Source: Micromussa lordhowensis (taxonomy: Eukaryota; Cnidaria; Anthozoa; Scleractinia; Lobophylliidae). Taken from it: a DNA stretch of 64,000 bases. Position numbers and translations under genes: made by a program. Shown here in pieces: positions 1 to 11,200 of the stretch. Position 1 is the first letter of the stretch. Every line of letters starts with the position of its first letter. The notes under the pieces are model-generated. The model worked only from the letters and a program-made list of their open reading frames with translations, did no database searches and was not told the DNA's origin. The stretch covers positions 25,963,697 through 26,027,696 of the forward strand of contig OZ026604.1 of NCBI GenBank assembly GCA_964020085.1. The letters are read 5' to 3'.

Positions 1-68
1 GGGTCGGTCCGGGTCCAAATGCGAAGTATCGGAGCTGCGCGAAATCTCCCACTATGCTAATCAGCCCG

Positions 69-101
69 CAGATCCCCAGGCGTGGCCGGCTGGCTGACTC
101 G
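69..101 (+). repeat. A-specific segment carrying about 25 extra bases
   Basis: A has 33 bases between the two blocks shared with B, where B has only 8 (228-235). The segment is G+C rich, containing CCCCAGG and GGCCGGC. It is either an insertion in A or a deletion in B; without an outgroup the direction cannot be decided. No target-site duplication or terminal inverted repeat is visible, so I do not call it a mobile element. It recurs in every A monomer, so the length change predates amplification of the array. Confidence 0.8.
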
Positions 102-110
102 TTAGCCGAG
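92..110. other. Inverted-repeat segment in monomer A
   Basis: Two overlapping small dyads lie here: GGCT (92-95) with AGCC (104-107), and CTCG (98-101) with CGAG (107-110). This is the A counterpart of the B palindrome, since A 102-109 aligns with B 236-243 (TTAGCCGA in both). In A the symmetry is weaker and arranged differently. The stems are short and may be chance. Confidence 0.45.
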
Positions 111-159
111 CTTGACGCGTGTCGCAACTTGGCAAACTAATGGCACCAAAGCACTCCTG

Positions 160-293
160 GGGTGGGTCCGGGTCCACATGCAAAGTTTCGGAGCTGCGCG
201 ACATCTCGCACTATGCTAACCAGCCCGTTTGCTAATTAGCCGAACTTTGCGCGCGTCGCAACTTTGCAAACTAATACCACCAAAGCACTCCCG
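160..293 (+). repeat. Monomer B of the dimer (134 bp)
   Basis: B is the shorter partner, about 88% identical to A over 126 aligned bases and lacking about 25 bases of A. It contains the 10-base palindrome GCTAATTAGC (231-240) and the alternating stretch TGCGCGCG (248-255), neither intact in A. B copies vary less than A copies across the window. A few B copies carry the A-type CTCCCAC, for example near 25988, 29504 and 35368. Confidence 0.93.
227..245. other. Imperfect palindrome in monomer B
   Basis: A perfect 10-base palindrome, GCTAATTAGC (231-240), is flanked by GTT (227-229) and AAC (243-245), which extend the dyad with unpaired T at 230 and CG at 241-242. It recurs once per dimer in nearly all B copies. 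Rare copies alter the flank (CCGAA to CCAAA at 14012 and 14598; GCCG to GCTG at 37157). Short dyads are common in centromeric satellites that lack a CENP-B box, but no function can be shown from sequence alone. Confidence 0.7.
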
Positions 294-2930
294 GGGTCGG
301 TCCGGGTCCAAATGCGAAGTATCGGAGCTGCGCGAAATCTCCCACTATGCTAATCAGCCCGCAGATCCCCAGGCGTGGCCGGCTGGCTGACTCGTTAGCC
401 GAGCTTGACGCGTGTCTCAACTTGGCAAACTAATGGCACCAAAGCACTCCTGGGGTGGGTCCGGGTCCACATGCAAAGTTTCGGAGCTGCGCGACATCTC
501 GCACTATGCTAACCAGCCCGTTTGCTAATTAGCCGAACTTTGCGCGCGTCGCAACTTTGCAAACTAATACCACCAAAGCACTCCCGGGGTCGGTCCGGGT
601 CCAAATGCGAAGTATCGGAGCTGCGCGAAATCTCCCACTATGCTAATCAGCCCGCAGATCCCCAGGCGTGGCCGGCTGGCTGACTCGTTAGCCGAGCTTG
701 ACGCGTGTCGCAACTTGGCAAACTAATGGCACCAAAGCACTCCTGGGGTGGGTCCGGGTCCACATGCAAAGTTTCGGAGCTGCGCGACATCTCGCACTAT
801 GCTAACCAGCCCGTTTGCTAATTAGCCGAACTTTGCGCGCGTCGCAACTTTGCAAACTAATACCACCAAAGCACTCCCGGGGTCGGTCCGGGTCCAAATG
901 CGAAGTATCGGAGCTGCGCGAAATCTCCCACTATGCTAATCAGCCCGCAGATCCCCAGGCGTGGCCGGCTGGCTGACTCGTTAGCCGAGCTTGACGCGTG
1001 TCGCAACTTGGCAAACTAATGGCACCAAAGCACTCCTGGGGTGGGTCCGGGTCCACATGCAAAGTTTCGGAGCTGCGCGACATCTCGCACTATGCTAACC
1101 AGCCCGTTTGCTAATTAGCCGAACTTTGCGCGCGTCGCAACTTTGCAAACTAATACTACCAAAGCACTCCCGGGGTCGGTCCGGGTCCAAATGCGAAGTA
1201 TCGGAGCTGCGCGAAATCTCCCACTATGCTAATCAGCCCGCAGATCCCCAGGCGTGGCCGGCTGGCTGACTCGTTAGCCGAGCTTGACGCGTGTCGCAAC
1301 TTGGCAAACTAATGGCACCAAAGCACTCCTGGGGTGGGTCCGGGTCCACATGCAAAGTTTCGGAGCTGCGCGACATCTCGCACTATGCTAACCAGCCCGT
1401 TTGCTAATTAGCCGAACTTTGCGCGCGTCGCAACTTTGCAAACTAATACCACCAAAGCACTCCCGGGGTCGGTCCGGGTCCAAATGCGAAGTATCGGAGC
1501 TGCGCGAAATCTCCCACTATGCTAATCAGCCCGCAGATCCCCAGGCGTGGCCGGCTGGCTGACTCGTTAGCCGAGCTTGACGCGTGTCGCAACTTGGCAA
1601 ACTAATGGCACCAAAGCACTCCTGGGGTGGGTCCGGGTCCACATGCAAAGTTTCGGAGCTGCGCGACATCTCGCACTATGCTAACCAGCCCGTTTGCTAA
1701 TTAGCCGAACTTTGCGCGCGTCGCAACTTTGCAAACTAATACCACCAAAGCACTCCCGGGGTCGGTCCGGGTCCAAATGCGAAGTATCGGAGCTGCGCGA
1801 AATCTCCCACTATGCTAATCAGCCCGCAGATCCCCAGGCGTGGCCGGCTGGCTGACTCGTTAGCCGAGCTTGACGCGTGTCGCAACTTGGCAAACTAATG
1901 GCACCAAAGCACTCCTGGGGTGGGTCCGGGTCCACATGCAAAGTTTCGGAGCTGCGCGACATCTCGCACTATGCTAACCAGCCCGTTTGCTAATTAGCCG
2001 AACTTTGCGCGCGTCGCAACTTTGCAAACTAATACCACCAAAGCACTCCCGGGGTCGGTCCGGGTCCAAATGCGAAGTATCGGAGCTGCGCGAAATCTCC
2101 CACTATGCTAATCAGCCCGCAGATCCCCAGGCGTGGCCGGCTGGCTGACTCGTTAGCCGAGCTTGACGCGTGTCGCAACTTGGCAAACTAATGGCACCAA
2201 AGCACTCCTGGGGTGGGTCCGGGTCCACATGCAAAGTTTCGGAGCTGCGCGACATCTCGCACTATGCTAACCAGCCCGTTTGCTAATTAGCCGAACTTTG
2301 CGCGCGTCGCAACTTTGCAAACTAATACCACCAAAGCACTCCCGGGGTCGGTCCGGGTCCAAATGCGAAGTATCGGAGCTGCGCGAAATCTCCCACTATG
2401 CTAATCAGCCCGCAGATCCCCAGGCGTGGCCGGCTGGCTGACTCGTTAGCCGAGCTTGACGCGTGTCGCAACTTGGCAAACTAATGGCACCAAAGCACTC
2501 CTGGGGTGGGTCCGGGTCCACATGCAAAGTTTCGGAGCTGCGCGACATCTCGCACTATGCTAACCAGCCCGTTTGCTAATTAGCCGAACTTTCCGCGCGT
2601 CGCAACTTTGCAAACTAATACCACCAAAGCACTCCCGGGGTCGGTCCGGGTCCAAATGCGAAGTATCGGAGCTGCGCAAAATCTCCCACTATGCTAATCA
2701 GCCCGCAGATCCCCAGGCGTGGCCGGCTGGCTGACTCGTTAGCCGAGCTTGACGCGTGTCGCAACTTGGCAAACTAATGGCACCAAAGCACTCCTGGGGT
2801 GGGTCCGGGTCCACATGCAAAGTTTCGGAGCTGCGCGACATCTCGCACTATGCTAACCAGCCCGTTTGCTAATTAGCCGAACTTTGCGCGCGTCGCAACT
2901 TTGCAAACTAATACCACCAAAGCACTCCCG

Positions 2931-5274
2931 GGGTTGGTCCGGGTCCAAATGCGAAGTATCGGAGCTGCGCAAAATCTCCCACTATGCCAATCAGCCCGCA
3001 GATCCCCAGGCGTGGCCGGCTGGCTGACTCGTTAGCCGAGCTTGACGCGTGTCGCAACTTGGCAAACTAATGGCACCAAAGCACTCCTGGGGTGGGTCCG
3101 GGTCCACATGCAAAGTTTCGGAGCTGCGCGACATCTCGCACTATGCTAACCAGCCCGTTTGCTAATTAGCCGAACTTTGCGCGCGTCGCAACTTTGCAAA
3201 CTAATACCACCAAAGCACTCCCGGGGTCGGTCCGGGTCCAAATGCGAAGTATCGGAGCTGCGCGAAATCTCCCACTATGCTAATCAGCCCGCAGATCCCC
3301 AGGCGTGGCCGGCTGGCTGACTCGTTAGCCGAGCTTGACGCGTGTCGCAACTTGGCAAACTAATGGCACCAAAGCACTCCTGGGGTGGGTCCGGGTCCAC
3401 ATGCAAAGTTTCGGAGCTGCGCGACATCTCGCACTATGCTAACCAGCCCGTTTGCTAATTAGCCGAACTTTGCGCACGTCGCAACTTTGCAGACTAATAC
3501 CACCAAAGCACTCCCGGGGTCGGTCCGGGTCCAAATGCGAAGTATCGGAGCTGCGCGAAATCTCCCACTATGCTAATCAGCCCGCAGATCCCCAGGCGTG
3601 GCCGGCTGGCTGACTCGTTAGCCGAGCTTGACGCGTGTCGCAACTTGGCAAACTAATGGCACCAAAGCACTCCTGGGGTGGGTCCGGGTCCACATGCAAA
3701 GTTTCGGAGCTGCGCGACATCTCGCACTATGCTAACCAGCCCGTTTGCTAATTAGCCGAACTTTGCGCACGTCGCAACTTTGCAGACTAATACCACCAAA
3801 GCACTCCCGGGGTCGGTCCGGGTCCAAATGCGAAGTATCGGAGCTGCGCGAAATCTCCCACTATGCTAATCAGCCCGCAGATCCCCAGGCGTGGCCGGCT
3901 GGCTGACTCGTTAGCCGAGCTTGACGCGTGTCGCAACTTGGCAAACTAATGGCACCAAAGCACTCCTGGGGTGGGTCCGGGTCCACATGCAAAGTTTCGG
4001 AGCTGCGCGACATCTCGCACTATGCTAACCAGCCCGTTTGCTAATTAGCCGAACTTTGCGCGCGTCGCAACTTTGCAAACTAATACCACCAAAGCACTCC
4101 CGGGGTTGGTCCGGGTCCAAATGCGAAGTATCGGAGCTGCGCAAAATCTCCCACTATGCCAATCAGCCCGCAGATCCCCAGGCGTGGCCGGCTGGCTGAC
4201 TCGTTAGCCGAGCTTGACGCGTGTCGCAACTTGGCAAACTAATGGCACCAAAGCACTCCTGGGGTGGGTCCGGGTCCACATGCAAAGTTTCGGAGCTGCG
4301 CGACATCTCGCACTATGCTAACCAGCCCGTTTGCTAATTAGCCGAACTTTGCGCGCGTCGCAACTTTGCAAACTAATACCACCAAAGCACTCCCGGGGTC
4401 GGTCCGGGTCCAAATGCGAAGTATCGGAGCTGCGCGAAATCTCCCACTATGCTAATCAGCCCGCAGATCCCCAGGCGTGGCCGGCTGGCTGACTCGTTAG
4501 CCGAGCTTGACGCGTGTCGCAACTTGGCAAACTAATGGCACCAAAGCACTCCTGGGGTGGGTCCGGGTCCACATGCAAAGTTTCGGAGCTGCGCGACATC
4601 TCGCACTATGCTAACCAGCCCGTTTGCTAATTAGCCGAACTTTGCGCGCGTCGCAACTTTGCAAACTAATACCACCAAAGCACTCCCGGGGTTGGTCCGG
4701 GTCCAAATGCGAAGTATCGGAGCTGCGCAAAATCTCCCACTATGCCAATCAGCCCGCAGATCCCCAGGCGTGGCCGGCTGGCTGACTCGTTAGCCGAGCT
4801 TGACGCGTGTCGCAACTTGGCAAACTAATGGCACCAAAGCACTCCTGGGGTGGGTCCGGGTCCACATGCAAAGTTTCGGAGCTGCGCGACATCTCGCACT
4901 ATGCTAACCAGCCCGTTTGCTAATTAGCCGAACTTTGCGCGCGTCGCAACTTTGCAAACTAATACCACCAAAGCACTCCCGGGGTCGGTCCGGGTCCAAA
5001 TGCGAAGTATCGGAGCTGCGCGAAATCTCCCACTATGCTAATCAGCCCGCAGATCCCCAGGCGTGGCCGGCTGGCTGACTCGTTAGCCGAGATTGACGCG
5101 TGTCGCAACTTGGCAAACTAATGGCACCAAAGCACTCCTGGGGTGGGTCCGGGTCCACATGCAAAGTTTCGGAGCTGCGCGACATCTCGCACTATGCTAA
5201 CAAGCCCGTTTGCTAATTAGCCGAACTTTGCGCGCGTCGCAACTTTGCAAACTAATACCACCAAAGCACTCCCG
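2931..5274 (+). repeat. Local shuffled variants: units 10, 14 and 16 share a haplotype
   Basis: Units starting at 2931, 4103 and 4689 share three private A changes: GGGTTGG at site 5, GCGCAAAATC at site 38 and TGCCAATC in place of TGCTAATC. They lie 4 and 2 dimers apart (1172 and 586 bp). Between them, units at 3224 and 3517 share two private B changes (GCGCACG, and GCAGACT in place of GCAAACT), exactly 293 bp apart. These are small duplication footprints inside an otherwise uniform block. Confidence 0.8.
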
Positions 5275-8200
5275 GGGTCGGTCCGGGTCCAAATGCGAAG
5301 TATCGGAGCTGCGCGAAATCTCCCACTATGCTAATCAGCCCGCAGATCCCCAGGCGTGGCCGGCTGGCTGACTCGTTAGCCGAGCTTGATGCGTGTCGCA
5401 ACTTGGCAAACTAATGGCACCAAAGCACTCCTGGGGTGGGTCCGGGTCCACATGCAAAGTTTCGGAGCTGCGCGACATCTCGCACTATGCTAACCAGCCC
5501 GTTTGCTAATTAGCCGAACTTTGCGCGCGTCGCAACTTTGCAAACTAATACCACCAAAGCACTCCCGGGGTCGGTCCGGGTCCAAATGCGAAGTATCGGA
5601 GCTGCGCGAAATCTCCCACTATGCTAATCAGCCCGCAGATCCCCAGGCGTGGCCGGCTGGCTGACTCGTTAGCCGAGCTTGACGCGTGTCGCAACTTGGC
5701 AAACTAATGGCACCAAAGCACTCCTGGGGTGGGTCCGGGTCCACATGCAAAGTTTCGGAGCTGCGCGACATCTCGCACTATGCTAACCAGCCCGTTTGCT
5801 AATTAGCCGAACTTTGCGCGCGTCGCAACTTTGCAAACTAATACCACCAAAGCACTCCCGGGGTCGGTCCGGGTCCAAATGCGAAGTATCGGAGCTGCGC
5901 GAAATCTCCCACTATGCTAATCAGCCCGCAGATCCCCAGGCGTGGCCGGCTGGCTGACTCGTTAGCCGAGCTTGACGCGTGTCGCAACTTGGCAAACTAA
6001 TGGCACCAAAGCACTCCTGGGGTGGGTCCGGGTCCACATGCAAAGTTTCGGAGCTGCGCGACATCTCGCACTATGCTAACCAGCCCGTTTGCTAATTAGC
6101 CGAACTTTGCGCGCGTCGCAACTTTGCAAACTAATACCACCAAAGCACTCCCGGGGTCGGTCCGGGTCCAAATGCGAAGTATCGGAGCTGCGCGAAATCT
6201 CCCACTATGCTAATCAGCCCGCAGATCCCCAGGCGTGGCCGGCTGGCTGACTCGTTAGCCGAGCTTGACGCGTGTCGCAACTTGGCAAACTAATGGCACC
6301 AAAGCACTCCTGGGGTGGGTCCGGGTCCACATGCAAAGTTTCGGAGCTGCGCGACATCTCGCACTATGCTAACCAGCCCGTTTGCTAATTAGCCGAACTT
6401 TGCGCGCGTCGCAACTTTGCAAACTAATACCACCAAAGCACTCCCGGGGTCGGTCCGGGTCCAAATGCGAAGTATCGGAGCTGCGCGAAATCTCCCACTA
6501 TGCTAATCAGCCCGCAGATCCCCAGGCGTGGCCGGCTGGCTGACTCGTTAGCCGAGCTTGACGCGTGTCGCAACTTGGCAAACTAATGGCACCAAAGCAC
6601 TCCTGGGGTGGGTCCGGGTCCACATGCAAAGTTTCGGAGCTGCGCGACATCTCGCACTATGCTAACCAGCCCGTTTGCTAATTAGCCGAACTTTGCGCGC
6701 GTCGCAACTTTGCAAACTAATACCACCAAAGCACTCCCGGGGTCGGTCCGGGTCCAAATGCGAAGTATCGGAGCTGCGCGAAATCTCCCACTATGCTAAT
6801 CAGCCCGCAGATCCCCAGGCGTGGCCGGCTGGCTGACTCGTTAGCCGAGCTTGACGCGTGTCGCAACTTGGCAAACTAATGGCACCAAAGCACTCCTGGG
6901 GTGGGTCCGGGTCCACATGCAAAGTTTCGGAGCTGCGCGACATCTCGCACTATGCTAACCAGCCCGTTTGCTAATTAGCCGAACTTTGCGCGCGTCGCAA
7001 CTTTGCAAACTAATACCACCAAAGCACTCCCGGGGTCGGTCCGGGTCCAAATGCGAAGTATCGGAGCTGCGCGAAATCTCCCACTATGCTAATCAGCCCG
7101 CAGATCCCCAGGCGTGGCCGGCTGGCTGACTCGTTAGCCGAGCTTGACGCGTGTCGCAACTTGGCAAACTAATGGCACCAAAGCACTCCTGGGGTGGGTC
7201 CGGGTCCACATGCAAAGTTTCGGAGCTGCGCGACATCTCGCACTATGCTAACCAGCCCGTTTGCTAATTAGCCGAACTTTGCGCGCGTCGCAACTTTGCA
7301 AACTAATACCACCAAAGCACTCCCGGGGTCGGTCCGGGTCCAAATGCGAAGTATCGGAGCTGCGCGAAATCTCCCACTATGCTAATCAGCCCGCAGATCC
7401 CCAGGCGTGGCCGGCTGGCTGACTCGTTAGCCGAGCTTGACGCGTGTCGCAACTTGGCAAACTAATGGCACCAAAGCACTCCTGGGGTGGGTCCGGGTCC
7501 ACATGCAAAGTTTCGGAGCTGCGCGACATCTCGCACTATGCTAACCAGCCCGTTTGCTAATTAGCCGAACTTTGCGCGCGTCGCAACTTTGCAAACTAAT
7601 ACCACCAAAGCACTCCCGGGGTCGGTCCGGGTCCAAATGCGAAGTATCGGAGCTGCGCGAAATCTCCCACTATGCTAATCAGCCCGCAGATCCCCAGGCG
7701 TGGCCGGCTGGCTGACTCGTTAGCCGAGCTTGACGCGTGTCGCAACTTGGCAAACTAATGGCACCAAAGCACTCCTGGGGTGGGTCCGGGTCCACATGCA
7801 AAGTTTCGGAGCTGCGCGACATCTCGCACTATGCTAACCAGCCCGTTTGCTAATTAGCCGAACTTTGCGCGCGTCGCAACTTTGCAAACTAATACCACCA
7901 AAGCACTCCCGGGGTCGGTCCGGGTCCAAATGCGAAGTATCGGAGCTGCGCGAAATCTCCCACTATGCTAATCAGCCCGCAAATCCCCAGGCGTGGCCGG
8001 CTGGCTGACTCGTTAGCCGAGCTTGACGCGTGTCGCAACTTGGCAAACTAATGGCACCAAAGCACTCCTGGGGTGGGTCCGGGTCCACATGCAAAGTTTC
8101 GGAGCTGCGCGACATCTCGCACTATGCTAACCAGCCCGTTTGCTAATTAGCCGAACTTTGCGCGCGTCGCAACTTTGCAAACTAATACCACCAAAGCACT

Positions 8201-11200
8201 CCCGGGGTCGGTCCGGGTCCAAATGCGAAGTATCGGAGCTGCGCGAAATCTCCCACTATGCTAATCAGCCCGCAGATCCCCAGGCGTGGCCGGCTGGCTG
8301 ACTCGTTAGCCGAGCTTGACGCGTGTCGCAACTTGGCAAACTAATGGCACCAAAGCACTCCTGGGGTGGGTCCGGGTCCACATGCAAAGTTTCGGAGCTG
8401 CGCGACATCTCGCACTATGCTAACCAGCCCGTTTGCTAATTAGCCGAACTTTGCGCGCGTCGCAACTTTGCAAACTAATACCACCAAAGCACTCCCGGGG
8501 TCGGTCCGGGTCCAAATGCGAAGTATCGGAGCTGCGCGAAATCTCCCACTATGCTAATCAGCCCGCAGATCCCCAGGCGTGGCCGGCTGGCTGACTCGTT
8601 AGCCGAGCTTGACGCGTGTCGCAACTTGGCAAACTAATGGCACCAAAGCACTCCTGGGGTGGGTCCGGGTCCACATGCAAAGTTTCGGAGCTGCGCGACA
8701 TCTCGCACTATGCTAACCAGCCCGTTTGCTAATTAGCCGAACTTTGCGCGCGTCGCAACTTTGCAAACTAATACCACCAAAGCACTCCCGGGGTCGGTCC
8801 GGGTCCAAATGCGAAGTATCGGAGCTGCGCGAAATCTCCCACTATGCTAATCAGCCCGCAGATCCCCAGGCGTGGCCGGCTGGCTGACTCGTTAGCCGAG
8901 CTTGACGCGTGTCGCAACTTGGCAAACTAATGGCACCAAAGCACTCCTGGGGTGGGTCCGGGTCCACATGCAAAGTTTCGGAGCTGCGCGACATCTCGCA
9001 CTATGCTAACCAGCCCGTTTGCTAATTAGCCGAACTTTGCGCGCGTCGCAACTTTGCAAACTAATACCACCAAAGCACTCCCGGGGTCGGTCCGGGTCCA
9101 AATGCGAAGTATCGGAGCTGCGCGAAATCTCCCACTATGCTAATCAGCCCGCAGATCCCCAGGCGTGGCCGGCTGGCTGACTCGTTAGCCGAGCTTGACG
9201 CGTGTCGCAACTTGGCAAACTAATGGCACCAAAGCACTCCTGGGGTGGGTCCGGGTCCACATGCAAAGTTTCGGAGCTGCGCGACATCTCGCACTATGCT
9301 AACCAGCCCGTTTGCTAATTAGCCGAACTTTGCGCGCGTCGCAACTTTGCAAACTAATACCACCAAAGCACTCCCGGGGTCGGTCCGGGTCCAAATGCGA
9401 AGTATCGGAGCTGCGCGAAATCTCCCACTATGCTAATCAGCCCGCAGATCCCCAGGCGTGGCCGGCTGGCTGACTCGTTAGCCGAGCTTGACGCGTGTCG
9501 CAACTTGGCAAACTAATGGCACCAAAGCACTCCTGGGGTGGGTCCGGGTCCACATGCAAAGTTTCGGAGCTGCGCGACATCTCGCACTATGCTAACCAGC
9601 CCGTTTGCTAATTAGCCGAACTTTGCGCGCGTCGCAACTTTGCAAACTAATACCACCAAAGCACTCCCGGGGTCGGTCCGGGTCCAAATGCGAAGTATCG
9701 GAGCTGCGCGAAATCTCCCACTATGCTAATCAGCCCGCAGATCCCCAGGCGTGGCCGGCTGGCTGACTCGTTAGCCGAGCTTGACGCGTGTCGCAACTTG
9801 GCAAACTAATGGCACCAAAGCACTCCTGGGGTGGGTCCGGGTCCACATGCAAAGTTTCGGAGCTGCGCGACATCTCGCACTATGCTAACCAGCCCGTTTG
9901 CTAATTAGCCGAACTTTGCGCGCGTCGCAACTTTGCAAACTAATACCACCAAAGCACTCCCGGGGTCGGTCCGGGTCCAAATGCGAAGTATCGGAGCTGC
10001 GCGAAATCTCCCACTATGCTAATCAGCCCGCAGATCCCCAGGCGTGGCCGGCTGGCTGACTCGTTAGCCGAGCTTGACGCGTGTCGCAACTTGGCAAACT
10101 AATGGCACCAAAGCACTCCTGGGGTGGGTCCGGGTCCACATGCAAAGTTTCGGAGCTGCGCGACATCTCGCACTATGCTAACCAGCCCGTTTGCTAATTA
10201 GCCGAACTTTGCGCGCGTCGCAACTTTGCAAACTAATACCACCAAAGCACTCCCGGGGTCGGTCCAGGTCCAAATGCGAAGTATCGGAGCTGCGCGAAAT
10301 CTCCCACTATGCTAATCAGCCCGCAGATCCCCAGGCGTGGCCGGCTGGCTGACTCGTTAGCCGAGCTTGACGCGTGTCGCAACTTGGCAAACTAATGGCA
10401 CCAAAGCACTCCTGGGGTGGGTCCGGGTCCACATGCAAAGTTTCGGAGCTGCGCGACATCTCGCACTATGCTAACCAGCCCGTTTGCTAATTAGCCGAAC
10501 TTTGCGCGCGTCGCAACTTTGCAAACTAATACCACCAAAGCACTCCCGGGGTCGGTCCGGGTCCAAATGCGAAGTATCGGAGCTGCGCGAAATCTCCCAC
10601 TATGCTAATCAGCCCGCAGATCCCCAGGCGTGGCCGGCTGGCTGACTCGTTAGCCGAGCTTGACGCGTGTCGCAACTTGGCAAACTAATGGCACCAAAGC
10701 ACTCCTGGGGTGGGTCCGGGTCCACATGCAAAGTTTCGGAGCTGCGCGACATCTCGCACTATGCTAACCAGCCCGTTTGCTAATTAGCCGAACTTTGCGC
10801 GCGTCGCAACTTTGCAAACTAATACCACCAAAGCACTCCCGGGGTCGGTCCGGGTCCAAATGCGAAGTATCGGAGCTGCGCGAAATCTCCCACTATGCTA
10901 ATCAGCCCGCAGATCCCCAGGCGTGGCCGGCTGGCTGACTCGTTAGCCGAGCTTGACGCGTGTCGCAACTTGGCAAACTAATGGCACCAAAGCACTCCTG
11001 GGGTGGGTCCGGGTCCACATGCAAAGTTTCGGAGCTGCGCGACATCTCGCACTATGCTAACCAGCCCGTTTGCTAATTAGCCGAACTTTGCGCGCGTCGC
11101 AACTTTGCAAACTAATACCACCAAAGCACTCCCGGGGTCGGTCCGGGTCCAAATGCGAAGTTCGGAGCTGCGCGAAATCTCCCACTATGCTAATCAGCCT

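Larger units (their letters stand above)
1..159 (+). repeat. Monomer A of the dimer (159 bp)
   Basis: A aligns with B at both ends: unit bases 1-68 match 160-227 with 7 differences, and 102-159 match 236-293 with 8 differences. Diagnostic A bases are C at 5, A at 18, G at 23, A at 28, A at 43, C at 48 and T at 158. Site 48 (CTCCCAC in A, CTCGCAC in B) is the most useful block marker, because many A copies in the middle of the window carry the B-type G. A is distinguished by the longer segment 69-101. Confidence 0.93.
1..293 (+). repeat. Reference dimer unit (A + B), 293 bp
   Basis: This is the first complete unit and matches the apparent consensus of the flanking blocks. It consists of monomer A (159 bp) and monomer B (134 bp). 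Hand count gives about 58% G+C (A about 60%, B about 55%) and about 26 CpG dinucleotides, close to what base composition predicts, so CpG is not depleted overall. It has ACGCGT once (in A) and CCCGGG once (across the unit junction). Strand and phase are arbitrary; I start at the junction G run because A and B share that end. Confidence 0.95.

Noticed and set aside
69..101. Mobile-element insertion in monomer A
   Set aside because: The 25-base length difference shows no target-site duplication or terminal repeats, and a deletion in B explains it equally well.
1..293. CENP-B box
   Set aside because: I searched both strands of the consensus for TTCG-N4-A-N2-CGGG. TTCGGAGCTGCG and TTCGCATTTGGAC fail at the required A and CGGG positions.
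1..293. tRNA-derived SINE or RNA polymerase III promoter
   Set aside because: GGTCCGGGTCC resembles a B box (GGTTCGANTCC) but lacks the key A. The TGGCACCAAAG upstream is too close to serve as an A box. There is no oligo-T terminator and no A-rich tail.
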